From positions 1 through 30,483 of the forward strand of contig JAGAFT010000099.1 in assembly GCA_017627975.1 (NCBI GenBank): a stretch of DNA of 30,483 nucleotides, given 5' to 3'. The notes below the pieces were generated by a model, which was not told the DNA's origin, ran no database searches, and was given only the letters and a program-made list of their open reading frames with translations. This stretch comes from Oscillospiraceae bacterium. GTDB taxonomy: Bacteria > Bacillota_A > Clostridia > Oscillospirales > Oscillospiraceae. The position numbers were made by a program, and so were the translations under genes. How positions within the stretch are numbered: position 1 is the first letter of the stretch; every line of letters starts with the position of its first letter. This document shows positions 6,535 through 14,144 of this stretch, piece after piece.

Positions 6535-8754
6535 ATGGCAGGCAAACTTTCACGCAGAGACTTCCTCAAAGGGATCACGGCCGGTGCGGTCAGCGTCGGC
6601 GCGATGAGCGTACTTCCGGGCTTTACGGCTCCGGCGTCGGCGGAAGGGGAAGCCCTGACCCCGGCGGAAACCCTCAAGGCGCTGGACAAGATCCCCCAGG
6701 CCTATCTCAATCCGCAGCTGGACGAGGCGGAATACCGCACCGCTGATCTGGAACTCAAGACGCTGTTCTCCCCCTTCAAGATCGGAAAGGTCAGCCTGAA
6801 TCACCGCATGGTGAAATCCGCGGCCGGTTCCGCGGCTTACCTGGCCGGCAAGACCGACGAACTGCTCCAGTATTACTTCAACCTCGCCAAGGGCGGTGTG
6901 GAGCTGATTTTCGTCGAGACGATCGACTTCCTCGAGATCCCCGAGAGCGGCGAGTATGACGCGGAGACCCTGGAGTACCTGGACAAGCTGGTCAAGGGCT
7001 GCGCGGAGTACGGCGCGGTCCTCGGCTATCAGGTCTCCGGTTTCGGCATGGGCGAGAACGAGATGACGGTGGAGGAGATCCACGCCAGACAGGCCCGGAT
7101 GATTCAGGTCGCCGAAGGTCTCTACGGTGTGGGGTTCAAGGTCATCGAGTTTAACTGCGCGGGATTCAATATGCCGGCGCATTTCCTCTCCCGCTTCCAC
7201 AACACCCGTGAGGATGAGTACGGCGGCAAGAGCATCGAAAACAGAGCCCGTTTTGTCACGGAGATTCTGACCAAGCTGAAGGAAGACTGTCCGGATATGA
7301 CGGTCCAGTGCCTGATCGACTGCATCGAAGAGAACGACAACATCACCAACAACCCGACCATCATGACCCTGGACACCGATGTCACAACTCCGCATACCAA
7401 AGCGTTCATGATCGAGGAAGGAATTGCGGCGGCCAAGCTCTTTGAGAAGGCAGGCTGCGACTCCATGCACCTGCGCATCGGGCCCCTCGGCCACCATGTG
7501 GCCCAGTTTGCCGCGGATCTGTACTTCATCCTCAACGGGATCGAGGGCGCGACCGGCTTCGGCACGCAGTATGACTTCAGCCGCAACTTCCAGGGCGCGG
7601 CAATCGGCAACACCAGCGGCTGCGGCATCGCGCTGGACATCGCCGCACGCTATAAGAAAGAACTGGGCATCCCGGTGGGTGCGGTGACCTATATGGATCC
7701 CGCGCATGCGCCTGACTTCTTCGAGAAGGCACTGGAAGACGGAAAGCTGGACTTCTTCCTGATGAACCGCCCGCTGACGGTGGACATGGAATACGTCAAC
7801 AAGCTGCGGGGGGGACGCATCGACGAAATCGCGCCCTGCACCCGCTGCCTGCACTGCCATTCCGGCTCCAATGAAATGAACGCCATGTTCTGCTACTGCC
7901 GTGTCAATGCGCTGACCCAGAGAGTCATGCGTGAGGGCGGCCCGGCAACCTATGAGATCCCCGAGGCGGAGACCAAGAAAAAGGTCATGGTCATCGGCGG
8001 CGGCCCGGCCGGCATGGAAGCGGCGCGTGTGGCCGCTCTGCGCGGACACGAGGTCACGCTGTATGAAAAGAGGGGAACACTCGGCTTCATGCTGGACTTC
8101 GCCGCCATGGTCAAGGGCCCGCATGAGAACCTGCAGGACCTGAAGAAGTATCTGATCCGTCAGCTTGAAGTTACCGGCGTCACCGTGAAGACCGGAACCG
8201 AGGTGACCAAAGAGCTCATTGAAGAGGAAGCGCCCGACGCCGTCATCCTGGCCACCGGCGGCCTCCGCGATACCCTTGAGGTGGACGGCGACGTTCCCGT
8301 GATCGACATTGAGCGCTTCATGTTCGACGACACCGGAGACAACGTGATCGTCTACGGCTCCAACGCGCAGGCCTTTGACACGGCGCTCTGGCTCACGGTG
8401 CACAAGAAGCATGTCACCATGGTGACCCCCAACACCGCGGACGAACTGGACATCCAGCAGTCTCAGCACGCAAAGCGCATGATGACGACGGCGCTCTATG
8501 CCCTCGGCTTCAACGCGTATCCGGAGTCCTCCATCAAGAGCGTGAAGGACGGCATCGCGACGGTCGTGCTGGAGACCGGGCTCGAGACCCAGATCCCCTG
8601 CGACTCCATCGTGAACGCGGCGGATATGCTCCCGGATACCAGCCTGCTGGACGGGATTTCCGTGGAGGAAACCTATGCCATCGGCGACTGTGCGGCGCCG
8701 TTCAACATCGCGCTGGCGATCCGCGGCGGCAATGATGCCGGCCGCGCGGTGTGA
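6535..8754 (+). CDS. Tat-exported old-yellow-enzyme family FMN/[4Fe-4S]/FAD oxidoreductase
   Basis: The 739-residue protein starts at 6535 behind AAAGGAAG. A twin-arginine signal (S-R-R-D-F-L-K, residues 6-12, hydrophobic stretch, A-S-A near 36) predicts folded export. Domains in order are an FMN TIM barrel (~55-420, 'DEYGGKSIENRARF' signature), an Fe-S site (C435, C438, C441, then C452/C454), and an FAD/NAD(P) domain with the dinucleotide motif 'GGGPAGMEAA' (~489-498) and a C-terminal 'IGDCAAP'. This is the 2,4-dienoyl-CoA reductase/BaiCD/BaiH/trimethylamine dehydrogenase architecture, normally cytoplasmic. The substrate-side 'H-G-A-H-G-Y' segment of the family reads N207-C-A-G210-F-N, so both usual histidines are missing. 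It probably reduces or oxidises an external compound as an electron acceptor or donor; the substrate is unknown. It appears monocistronic, with its own promoter and terminator. Confidence 0.88.
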   Translation: MAGKLSRRDFLKGITAGAVSVGAMSVLPGFTAPASAEGEALTPAETLKALDKIPQAYLNPQLDEAEYRTADLELKTLFSPFKIGKVSLNHRMVKSAAGSAAYLAGKTDELLQYYFNLAKGGVELIFVETIDFLEIPESGEYDAETLEYLDKLVKGCAEYGAVLGYQVSGFGMGENEMTVEEIHARQARMIQVAEGLYGVGFKVIEFNCAGFNMPAHFLSRFHNTREDEYGGKSIENRARFVTEILTKLKEDCPDMTVQCLIDCIEENDNITNNPTIMTLDTDVTTPHTKAFMIEEGIAAAKLFEKAGCDSMHLRIGPLGHHVAQFAADLYFILNGIEGATGFGTQYDFSRNFQGAAIGNTSGCGIALDIAARYKKELGIPVGAVTYMDPAHAPDFFEKALEDGKLDFFLMNRPLTVDMEYVNKLRGGRIDEIAPCTRCLHCHSGSNEMNAMFCYCRVNALTQRVMREGGPATYEIPEAETKKKVMVIGGGPAGMEAARVAALRGHEVTLYEKRGTLGFMLDFAAMVKGPHENLQDLKKYLIRQLEVTGVTVKTGTEVTKELIEEEAPDAVILATGGLRDTLEVDGDVPVIDIERFMFDDTGDNVIVYGSNAQAFDTALWLTVHKKHVTMVTPNTADELDIQQSQHAKRMMTTALYALGFNAYPESSIKSVKDGIATVVLETGLETQIPCDSIVNAADMLPDTSLLDGISVEETYAIGDCAAPFNIALAIRGGNDAGRAV

Positions 8755-8861
8755 TGCCGTGTCAGGGAAACAAAACGCGCTGACAAAATAAGAGCGACAG
8801 ATAATGCAAAACCGGAGCAGATCGGGTCACAATCCCGTTTCTGCTCCGGTTCAGACTTTAT
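8736..8861 (+). repeat. 126-nt dispersed repeat, copy 1 (3' end and terminator of the reductase)
   Basis: This segment aligns without gaps to 16793-16918, with about 12 mismatches by eye (roughly 90% identity). It covers the last codons (…G-R-A-V, stop) of the reductase, its 3' untranslated region and the terminator hairpin. The only mismatch inside the coding part is a synonymous Arg third base. Confidence 0.85.
8810..8851 (+). terminator. Terminator hairpin of the reductase gene
   Basis: Outer arms AACCGGAGCAG (8810-8820) and CTGCTCCGGTT (8841-8851) pair perfectly, and an inner CGGG/CCCG stem extends the hairpin. There is no strong T run, only CAGACTTTA. Confidence 0.6.
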
Positions 8862-9024
8862 GGGCGTAGTTCCAAGGCGAAATCGATGTTTCTGAAGAAT
8901 TCATCATCATTCAGGAAAAGAACGCCCATGCCGCAAAACCGCACACGAAATGCATGAGTGACATCGTTTGGCAGCCGTCACACGCATTAAGCGTCCCTCT
9001 GCCGGTCTGAGACAGCGACGCAAG

Positions 9025-10710
9025 TCAGACACCGGTAATTTGCAGGGCATCGTAACCGGATTCTCCGGTTCGGATGCGGACAACATCCTCCACGTCATAG
9101 ACAAAGATTTTCCCGTCTCCGATTTCACCGGTATGCAGCGCCGCGTTCGCCGCTGCCACGACAAGCTCCGGATCCACTTTGGACACAACAATGTCAACCT
9201 GAAGCTTCGGAATCAGATGCATGCTCATTTCAATTCCACGGTATTGACCGGCTTTCCCTTTCTGTGTACCGCAGCCCATGACGTTCGTGACCGTCATGCC
9301 GGTCACACCGATAGATGCCATCGTATCACGCAGGGTACCAAAGCGCTCTTCATCGCACAGGATTCGAACAAGCGTATAGCGTTTTTTGCCGATGGGTGTC
9401 TCTTTCAGGCCGGAGGAAAGTTCCAGCGGGAACGGCGCCAGTCCGCTGGTGTCTACCGGACCGTCGGAGTGAACACCGAGTGTAGACTCAATTGGGAGAA
9501 AGTCGGCATAGGCGCTGGTGAGACCGTGCTCGGTAACGTCCAGTCCCTCAATTTCCTCCTCCGCACTTGCGCGCAGACCGACTGTTGCCCGGATCATCCG
9601 GAAGACCAGAATCATACACAGCACCGTATACGTCCCCACGGTCAGCACTCCGAGACACTGTACGCCCAGCTGGCGAAAACCGCCTCCGTAGAAAAGCCCC
9701 TTTGTACCGTAGGCCTCGTTGCAGGCAAAGAGCCCGACGGCAACCGTTCCCCAGATTCCGTTGACACAGTGTACCGCCACTGCGCCGACAGGGTCATCCA
9801 CATGAAAGCGGATATCCAGGATTTCCACGGTCAGATCCACGAGAATCCCTGAAACGATGCCGATGGCAAAAGCGCCCACTGCATCCACGCTTGCGCAGCC
9901 CGCGGTGATGGCAACCAGTCCCGCAAGAGACGCGTTCAGACACATGGAGACATCCGGTTTCCCGTTCTTCTTCCAGGTGAAGAGCATACAGGTCACGGTC
10001 GCCACGGCAGGTGCAATGGTCGTCGTACCGAAAATTCTTGCCATCTCTTTCACGTCCGCTGCAGCCGCGCCGTTGAAACCGTACCAGGCAAACCACAGAA
10101 TGAAACAGCCCAGTGCCCCGAGGGTAACAGAGTGTCCGGGAATGGCGTTTGAAGAGATGCGTCCGTCGGGGGTCTTCGTATACTTCCCGATCCGGGGCCC
10201 GAGGATGATGGCGCCGACCAGCGCGGACAAGCCGCCAACCATGTGGATGACACAGGAACCGGCAAAATCAATGAACCGGAGGCGGCTGAGCCAGCCTCCT
10301 CCCCATACCCATCCGGCTTCAATGGGATACACAATCAGGCTGATGATCGCGGAATACAGACAGTATGCGGAAAATTTTGTGCGTTCCGCCATCGCACCGG
10401 ATACGATGGTGGCAGCCGTTGCGCAGAAAACCAGCTGGAACACAAAAGAGGACCAGTTGAAGCCTTCAAAATCCCGGAACATGCCCCATTCCGGCTTCCC
10501 GATGAGCCCCATGGATCCGTGCTCACCCATCATCAGACCGTAACCGACAAAGATAAAGACAACGGTCCCGATGCAAAAGTCCATCAGGTTCTTCATGATG
10601 ATGTTTCCGGCGTTTTTCGCGCGGGTAAAGCCTGTCTCCACCATGGCAAACCCGCACTGCATGAAGAAAACCAAAATCGCACCGACCAGGAACCATACTG
10701 ACATATCCAT
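9025..10710 (-). CDS. amt: Ammonium channel Amt with fused C-terminal P-II (GlnB/GlnK) domain
   Basis: This 561-residue fusion joins an Amt/MEP ammonium channel (about 1-400, eleven predicted membrane helices) to a complete P-II domain (about 444-556). The channel has the family's paired pore histidines at H156 ('IHMVGGLSALVG') and H314 ('HCVNGIWG'), and the C-terminal 'GLDVTEHG' regulatory motif at 389-396. The P-II part keeps the T-loop Y490-R-G and the nucleotide loops ('GDGKIFV', 'RIRTGE'). The residue matching the uridylylated Tyr51 of GlnB is M495, so covalent control by uridylylation is unlikely. Control would instead be through ATP/ADP and 2-oxoglutarate binding by the tethered domain. 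AAGGAGG precedes the ATG. It is transcribed alone. Separate Amt and GlnK proteins are the rule, and fusion is a minority arrangement. Confidence 0.95.
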   Translation of the reverse strand: MDMSVWFLVGAILVFFMQCGFAMVETGFTRAKNAGNIIMKNLMDFCIGTVVFIFVGYGLMMGEHGSMGLIGKPEWGMFRDFEGFNWSSFVFQLVFCATAATIVSGAMAERTKFSAYCLYSAIISLIVYPIEAGWVWGGGWLSRLRFIDFAGSCVIHMVGGLSALVGAIILGPRIGKYTKTPDGRISSNAIPGHSVTLGALGCFILWFAWYGFNGAAAADVKEMARIFGTTTIAPAVATVTCMLFTWKKNGKPDVSMCLNASLAGLVAITAGCASVDAVGAFAIGIVSGILVDLTVEILDIRFHVDDPVGAVAVHCVNGIWGTVAVGLFACNEAYGTKGLFYGGGFRQLGVQCLGVLTVGTYTVLCMILVFRMIRATVGLRASAEEEIEGLDVTEHGLTSAYADFLPIESTLGVHSDGPVDTSGLAPFPLELSSGLKETPIGKKRYTLVRILCDEERFGTLRDTMASIGVTGMTVTNVMGCGTQKGKAGQYRGIEMSMHLIPKLQVDIVVSKVDPELVVAAANAALHTGEIGDGKIFVYDVEDVVRIRTGESGYDALQITGV

Positions 10711-10760
10711 CTTACTGCCTCCTTTATAAACGGCGAATTGACCGCCTGAATATGCAAGAG

Positions 10761-10789
10761 ATTATATGAGATGGACAAGCTCTTGTCTA
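10761..10789 (-). promoter_or_regulatory. Promoter of the Amt-P-II gene with an internal dyad
   Basis: On the minus strand, TAGACA (10789-10784), a 17-base spacer, and TATAAT (10766-10761). A dyad GACAAG-CT-CTTGTC (10774-10787) overlaps the -35 and spacer, a position suited to a repressor. Nitrogen control is inferred only from the gene served. Confidence 0.6.
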
Positions 10790-10836
10790 ATATTCGATAG
10801 ATATGAAATCGGGTGTGTAAAACATATCCTTTTCAT

Positions 10837-10869
10837 GTGACACTTTTGTGATTGTGTCTATATTATAAT
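10837..10869 (+). promoter_or_regulatory. Probable promoter for the four-helix membrane protein
   Basis: GTGACA (10837-10842), a 16-base spacer, and TATATT (10859-10864), overlapped by a perfect TATAAT at 10864-10869. Either -10 would put the start about 70 bases before the ATG. Confidence 0.4.
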
Positions 10870-10941
10870 GCGGCCGTAAACAAAAAACAGAGGCCGACAG
10901 GTCCCGAAAATAAAAATCAAAAAAGAAAAGGAGATAAAAAA

Positions 10942-11385
10942 ATGACAGTTCAAACCAGCAAGAGCATTCTGAAAGTTTTCGGAATCATAGATATCGTTTT
11001 AGGTGTATTGGTCCTCCTCGGCAGCGTCCTTGCCCTTACGGGCGGCGGTCTTATGGCCTCCGGGGCAATTCCCATGGACCAGGTCGAAGCCGGCGTATCC
11101 GGTTCCCTCGTGCTTGTGGCCGGTGGTGCGATGCTCGTCATGGGCTGCTTTTCCCTCGCGGAAGGAATTCTGTCCCGCCGTGCGGCTAAGGACCCGAGCA
11201 AAGCACAGCCCGCGTTTGTATTCGCCATCATCAGCCTGGTGCTCGCAGCGATCAACCTGACCTGGGCGATCGTTGGCGGAGGTTCTCCTGTCTCTGCCAT
11301 CGTGAGTGTGGCCATCAACGCCCTTCTTGTCATGGCTGCCAACACCCAGAGAAAAGAAGGCGCAGCCGAAGCACTGGCGGCATAA
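10942..11385 (+). CDS. Small four-helix integral membrane protein (DUF4064/DUF4190-like)
   Basis: The ATG at 10942 follows a strong AAAAGGAGA ribosome site and is chosen over the upstream GTG-type extension at 10852, giving 147 residues. Four hydrophobic segments are visible (about 10-35, 48-68, 87-107, 111-132). They are separated by a short polar loop and a Lys/Arg-containing cytoplasmic loop ('RRAAKDPSKAQP'). This is the outline of small Gly/Ala-rich 'four TM' proteins of DUF4064/DUF4190 type, whose function is unknown. It has its own promoter and a classic terminator, so it is monocistronic. It is divergent from the Amt-P-II gene, sharing the 230-base intergenic region. Confidence 0.75.
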   Translation: MTVQTSKSILKVFGIIDIVLGVLVLLGSVLALTGGGLMASGAIPMDQVEAGVSGSLVLVAGGAMLVMGCFSLAEGILSRRAAKDPSKAQPAFVFAIISLVLAAINLTWAIVGGGSPVSAIVSVAINALLVMAANTQRKEGAAEALAA

Positions 11386-11423
11386 GCCACGAAATAGAAA
11401 CTGAATAACATAGAATATTTCGC

Positions 11424-11470
11424 CGTCCCGAAACGTGAATGAATCCGTTTCGGGACGCTGTTTATTCTTG
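11424..11470 (+). terminator. Intrinsic terminator of the four-helix membrane protein gene
   Basis: CGTCCCGAAACG (11424-11435) pairs perfectly with CGTTTCGGGACG (11446-11457), followed by the T-rich CTGTTTATTCTT. Confidence 0.85.
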
Positions 11471-11496
11471 CAAACACAGGCATTCTGTGCAATAAT
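11468..11496 (+). promoter_or_regulatory. Possible promoter of the double-glycine peptide gene
   Basis: TTGCAA (11468-11473), a 17-base spacer, and AATAAT (11491-11496), just after the preceding terminator. The spacer holds a short dyad CACAG…CTGTG (11475-11489). Moderate match only. Confidence 0.4.
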
Positions 11497-11572
11497 TATA
11501 TATCGTTCTAAAGGTAATCTTATGGTATCCTTTTCGTTAAAACAATAATTTAAAAAAGGAGTGAGAAACGCT

Positions 11573-11791
11573 ATGAAGCTGAACGGTAATCTGAAGAAAC
11601 AGGTGGAAGAAACCACCAATAAAGAGAGTCTCATCGAGCAGGCCGGCATGCCGCTGACCGACGACGAGCTGAACATGGTCAGTGGCGGTAATCTTATCCC
11701 ACGCGTATTTCGATGCGGTAGTTGCAACAGAGAAGGACCCTATGGACTTGATTGTGCTTGCGGCGGACGTTATGATGTTCCTATTAGCTAG
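11573..11791 (+). CDS. Orphan double-glycine leader peptide (bacteriocin/RiPP-like precursor) with four-Cys core
   Basis: The predicted peptide has 72 residues, starting at the ATG at 11573 behind AAAAAAGGAG (11-base spacing). Residues 1-39 form a hydrophilic helical leader ending in 'LTDDELNMVSGG', the hallmark of leaders cleaved after Gly-Gly by C39 peptidase ABC transporters or by PCAT proteins. The remaining 33 residues begin N-L-I-P and hold C-G-S-C, nine residues, then C-A-C-G-G, a compact pattern that could form disulfides or thioethers or bind zinc. No modification enzyme, immunity protein or C39 transporter lies within the window, so maturation would have to be in trans. An alternative is a small zinc-ribbon-like protein with a leader-like N-terminus. 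The motif is clear; the product class is inference. Confidence 0.72.
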   Translation: MKLNGNLKKQVEETTNKESLIEQAGMPLTDDELNMVSGGNLIPRVFRCGSCNREGPYGLDCACGGRYDVPIS

Positions 11792-11861
11792 TAAATGATT
11801 GTGACAGAGAGACGTTTCTGTTGTTACACCCGATATCCTCAAGCATGAAGCGATATCAGCC

Positions 11862-11897
11862 GGCCCGCAGCGAGGAGTGTGATCTCCACTGCGGGCC
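11862..11897. terminator. Hairpin between the peptide gene and the TauE/SafE gene
   Basis: GGCCCGCAG (11862-11870) pairs with CTGCGGGCC (11889-11897), with an inner GGAG/CTCC stem. It lies between convergent genes. There is no T run on either strand, so it is a weak or factor-assisted terminator. Confidence 0.5.
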
Positions 11898-11946
11898 AAT
11901 GCATATGTCAGAATCAGAAACGCCGAGGAAAACGACCAGCATTATC

Positions 11947-12672
11947 TTATAATCCCAGCAGATACAGGAATCCGCTGATTCCGACCGCGGTGTAGACAAG
12001 CTTTGTCAGTTTCGGCTTGTCGATCTTCCCAACGATCTTTCCTGCCAGCCAAAACCCGATCAGCACACCGGTCAGGCCAGGAATCAGATATGGGATATGC
12101 TCTGTGGTGAGAAGACCGTTTCGGATCCTCATAAACAGCGTCGGCGCGGCGTTGATGACAAAAATCATCTGTGTATCTGCCAGGTACTCCTCGGTTCTGT
12201 CCGTATGGCCCAGGAAGTACAGTACCATCAGCGGCCCGCCCACCGCGAACAGTCCGCTGCCGAGTCCGGAGATGATGAACGCCATGGCTGAGAGTGCCGG
12301 AGTCCAGTTCGTCGGCTGTTTTCCCGAAAATGTAAAATGGTAGATGCTCAGCGCAAGGAGAAAGCCTCCGAAGATGCGTTTGAGCAGTTTTGCGTCCAGA
12401 TTCATCGAGACCCGGATGATCAAAATGGAGGTAACCGTATAGACCAAAAACGGAATCACAATCTTCCGTATGGTCAGGTGCTTTCGGTATCGCAGCATCG
12501 TCGGAAATGTGACTCCGAAGTTGATGACCGATGTCACTGCCGCCGCCTGGTTGACGGGCAGAACAGATGAAAATCCCAGCATGGCCAGAATTCCGCAGCC
12601 GAAGCCACAGGTGCCCTGTATCAGTCCGCCCGCCATTGAAGCAGCAGAGAGCAGAAGTATTTGTCCGATCAT
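11947..12672 (-). CDS. TauE/SafE-family (sulfite exporter-like) membrane permease
   Basis: The 241-residue protein has seven to eight hydrophobic segments and belongs to the TauE/SafE (DUF81) family. It shows the two repeat signatures: a first-half 'AGGLIQGTCGFGCG' and a second-half 'SGLGSGLFAVGGPLMV'. Members move small organic or sulfonated anions (sulfite, sulfoacetate, taurine-derived compounds, phosphonate-type anions) or are uncharacterised. GGAGAAAGG precedes the ATG. It starts about 80 bases after the Nramp-family gene on the same strand, with a hairpin between. It may be a read-through member of the aldolase-Nramp-TauE unit and could move a substrate or product of the aldolase. The substrate cannot be read from the sequence. 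Confidence 0.82.
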   Translation of the reverse strand: MIGQILLLSAASMAGGLIQGTCGFGCGILAMLGFSSVLPVNQAAAVTSVINFGVTFPTMLRYRKHLTIRKIVIPFLVYTVTSILIIRVSMNLDAKLLKRIFGGFLLALSIYHFTFSGKQPTNWTPALSAMAFIISGLGSGLFAVGGPLMVLYFLGHTDRTEEYLADTQMIFVINAAPTLFMRIRNGLLTTEHIPYLIPGLTGVLIGFWLAGKIVGKIDKPKLTKLVYTAVGISGFLYLLGL

Positions 12673-12708
12673 TTTCTGCCTTTCTCCTTCCGTGATTACC
12701 GATCAAAG

Positions 12709-12732
12709 ACCCCGGGTCGTCTGCCCCGGGGT
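12709..12732 (-). terminator. Hairpin between the Nramp-family and TauE/SafE genes
   Basis: A perfect eight-pair GC stem (ACCCCGGG 12709-12716 with CCCGGGGT 12725-12732) lies downstream of the leftward Nramp-family gene. The following minus-strand sequence has only CTTTG, so partial read-through into the next gene is plausible. Confidence 0.5.
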
Positions 12733-12752
12733 TTCCTTGTATTTCTTTTGAC

Positions 12753-14033
12753 TCAGGCAAAGAGCTTCATGATACCGGGGATGATGGTCTTCTGGAAGGC
12801 AGAGACCGTCATAATCAGCACGAAGATATAGCTGATGGTCATGCAGATCCGCAGGGCCGTGGGGGCCTTGTAGCCCTCGTTGACGTCCTTGCGCCAGATG
12901 AGCAGCAGCACGAACAGTCCGCCCACCGGGGTAGCGATGGAGGTCGCGATGTTCGCGATCAGGATCAGCTGAGTCGGAGATCCGTTGAAGCTATAGCAGA
13001 TGGCCATGGCAAACACCAGGCAGGCCAGGCAGCCGTAGCGGATGAACTTGCTTTCGAGGCCGAATTCTTTTTCAATACCGGCACCCAGAAGCACCATACC
13101 GCGCTGGGTATTGGCCAACAGGGAGGAGAAGCCGGCACCGAGCAGGGCAAAGCCCATGATGTACTTGGCTACCGGTCCCATGATGGGCTCGAGCATCTGC
13201 GCCAGCTGGGCCGGAGCCTTGATGGAAAGGCCCTGCGGATGCAGAACAATTGCGCCGACGAGAATGATGGCACCGGAGATGAGCACCACACTGATCATGT
13301 GGACCAGTGCGTCGGTCAGCATGACGCCGTTAAACAGGTCGTCCTGTTTCCATTTCTTCTCCTTGCCGAGGTACGTGTTGTAGATACCGGTCGTGATGGC
13401 AGCATTGGTGGAGATGAAGGCAAGTGCCGTGCCAAGGCTGCCCTCCGGAACTTTGAAGCCGAAGAGACCGCCGGCAAATTCCTTGCCGTTGGGGCCGCCT
13501 ACGCCAAAAAGCGTGATGTAAAAAGCCAGAATCATGATAATAATGCAGGCCGTGATCAGCTTTTCAACCTTGCTATAAACGTTCTTGGCAAAATAAGTGT
13601 AGAGCACAACCGCGATCATGATAGCAGAACCGATCTTCCAGTTGATTCCGAAGACCAGATTCATGCCGGCACCGGTGCCGGAGATGTTGCCCATGGTGAA
13701 GAACAGGCATGCCAGGAACAGTGCAATTCCGACGACGATGGCGCCGCCCTTGCCATAGTACTTGCGGATGGCATGGATCGTGGGCATCCCGGTGGTAATG
13801 GCAAGCCAGTTGGTGGTCATCACGAAGGTGATTCCCATGAAGATGATCGGCCACATCAGCCAGATCAGGGCATAACCGTAGTTGGCACCCAGCATGGCGG
13901 CAGTCGTGACTGCGCCGGGGCCGATAACGATACCGGTGGCGATCAGGCCCGGTCCGATGCGCTTGAGCAGATCTTTCAACGGCAGCTTCTTAACGTCTTC
14001 GCCGATCAGATGCGCTTTTGTTTCTTCGCTCAT
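12753..14033 (-). CDS. Nramp-family transporter lacking canonical metal ligands
   Basis: The start at 14033 (M-S-E-E-T-K) is chosen because GGAAAGGA lies just upstream; the in-frame ATG at 14063 would add ten residues. The 426-residue protein has about eleven hydrophobic helices. It aligns by eye with Nramp/MntH along its length, for example the 'KAPAQLAQMLEPIMGPVAK' to 'GFALLGAGFSSLL' region. The helix-1 metal motif D-P-G-N reads G38-P-G-A41. The helix-6 segment normally M-P-H reads I213-T-T. All three canonical side-chain ligands (Asp, Asn, Met) are therefore gone. The protein is unlikely to be a Mn/Fe importer and may carry Mg or a non-metal substrate. It lies between the aldolase and TauE/SafE genes on the same strand, behind an intrinsic terminator that could limit its expression. 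Confidence 0.85.
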   Translation of the reverse strand: MSEETKAHLIGEDVKKLPLKDLLKRIGPGLIATGIVIGPGAVTTAAMLGANYGYALIWLMWPIIFMGITFVMTTNWLAITTGMPTIHAIRKYYGKGGAIVVGIALFLACLFFTMGNISGTGAGMNLVFGINWKIGSAIMIAVVLYTYFAKNVYSKVEKLITACIIIMILAFYITLFGVGGPNGKEFAGGLFGFKVPEGSLGTALAFISTNAAITTGIYNTYLGKEKKWKQDDLFNGVMLTDALVHMISVVLISGAIILVGAIVLHPQGLSIKAPAQLAQMLEPIMGPVAKYIMGFALLGAGFSSLLANTQRGMVLLGAGIEKEFGLESKFIRYGCLACLVFAMAICYSFNGSPTQLILIANIATSIATPVGGLFVLLLIWRKDVNEGYKAPTALRICMTISYIFVLIMTVSAFQKTIIPGIMKLFA

Positions 14034-14060
14034 TGTCGTTTTCCTTTCCAAAACAGTCAG

Positions 14061-14097
14061 CAAAAAGCGAGGCGCCGCGCTCTGGCAGCGCCCCGCT
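14061..14097 (-). terminator. Intrinsic terminator after the DapA-family gene
   Basis: On the minus strand, arms 14097-14088 and 14075-14066 (AGCGGGGCGC with GCGCCTCGCT, one mismatch) are followed directly by TTTTT (14066-14062). It stands between the aldolase stop (14145) and the Nramp-family start (14033), so the transporter would depend on read-through or its own weak promoter. Confidence 0.65.
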
Positions 14098-14144
14098 GAT
14101 GGTATCGGAGTATTCCTTTATACGGGGGTTGTATACGGATTATC

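Noticed and set aside
6550..8469. A 639-codon open frame on the minus strand opposite the reductase gene
   Set aside because: No ribosome site, His/Val/Gln-rich composition without domain motifs, and it mirrors the third-base GC bias of the real gene, so it is a shadow frame.
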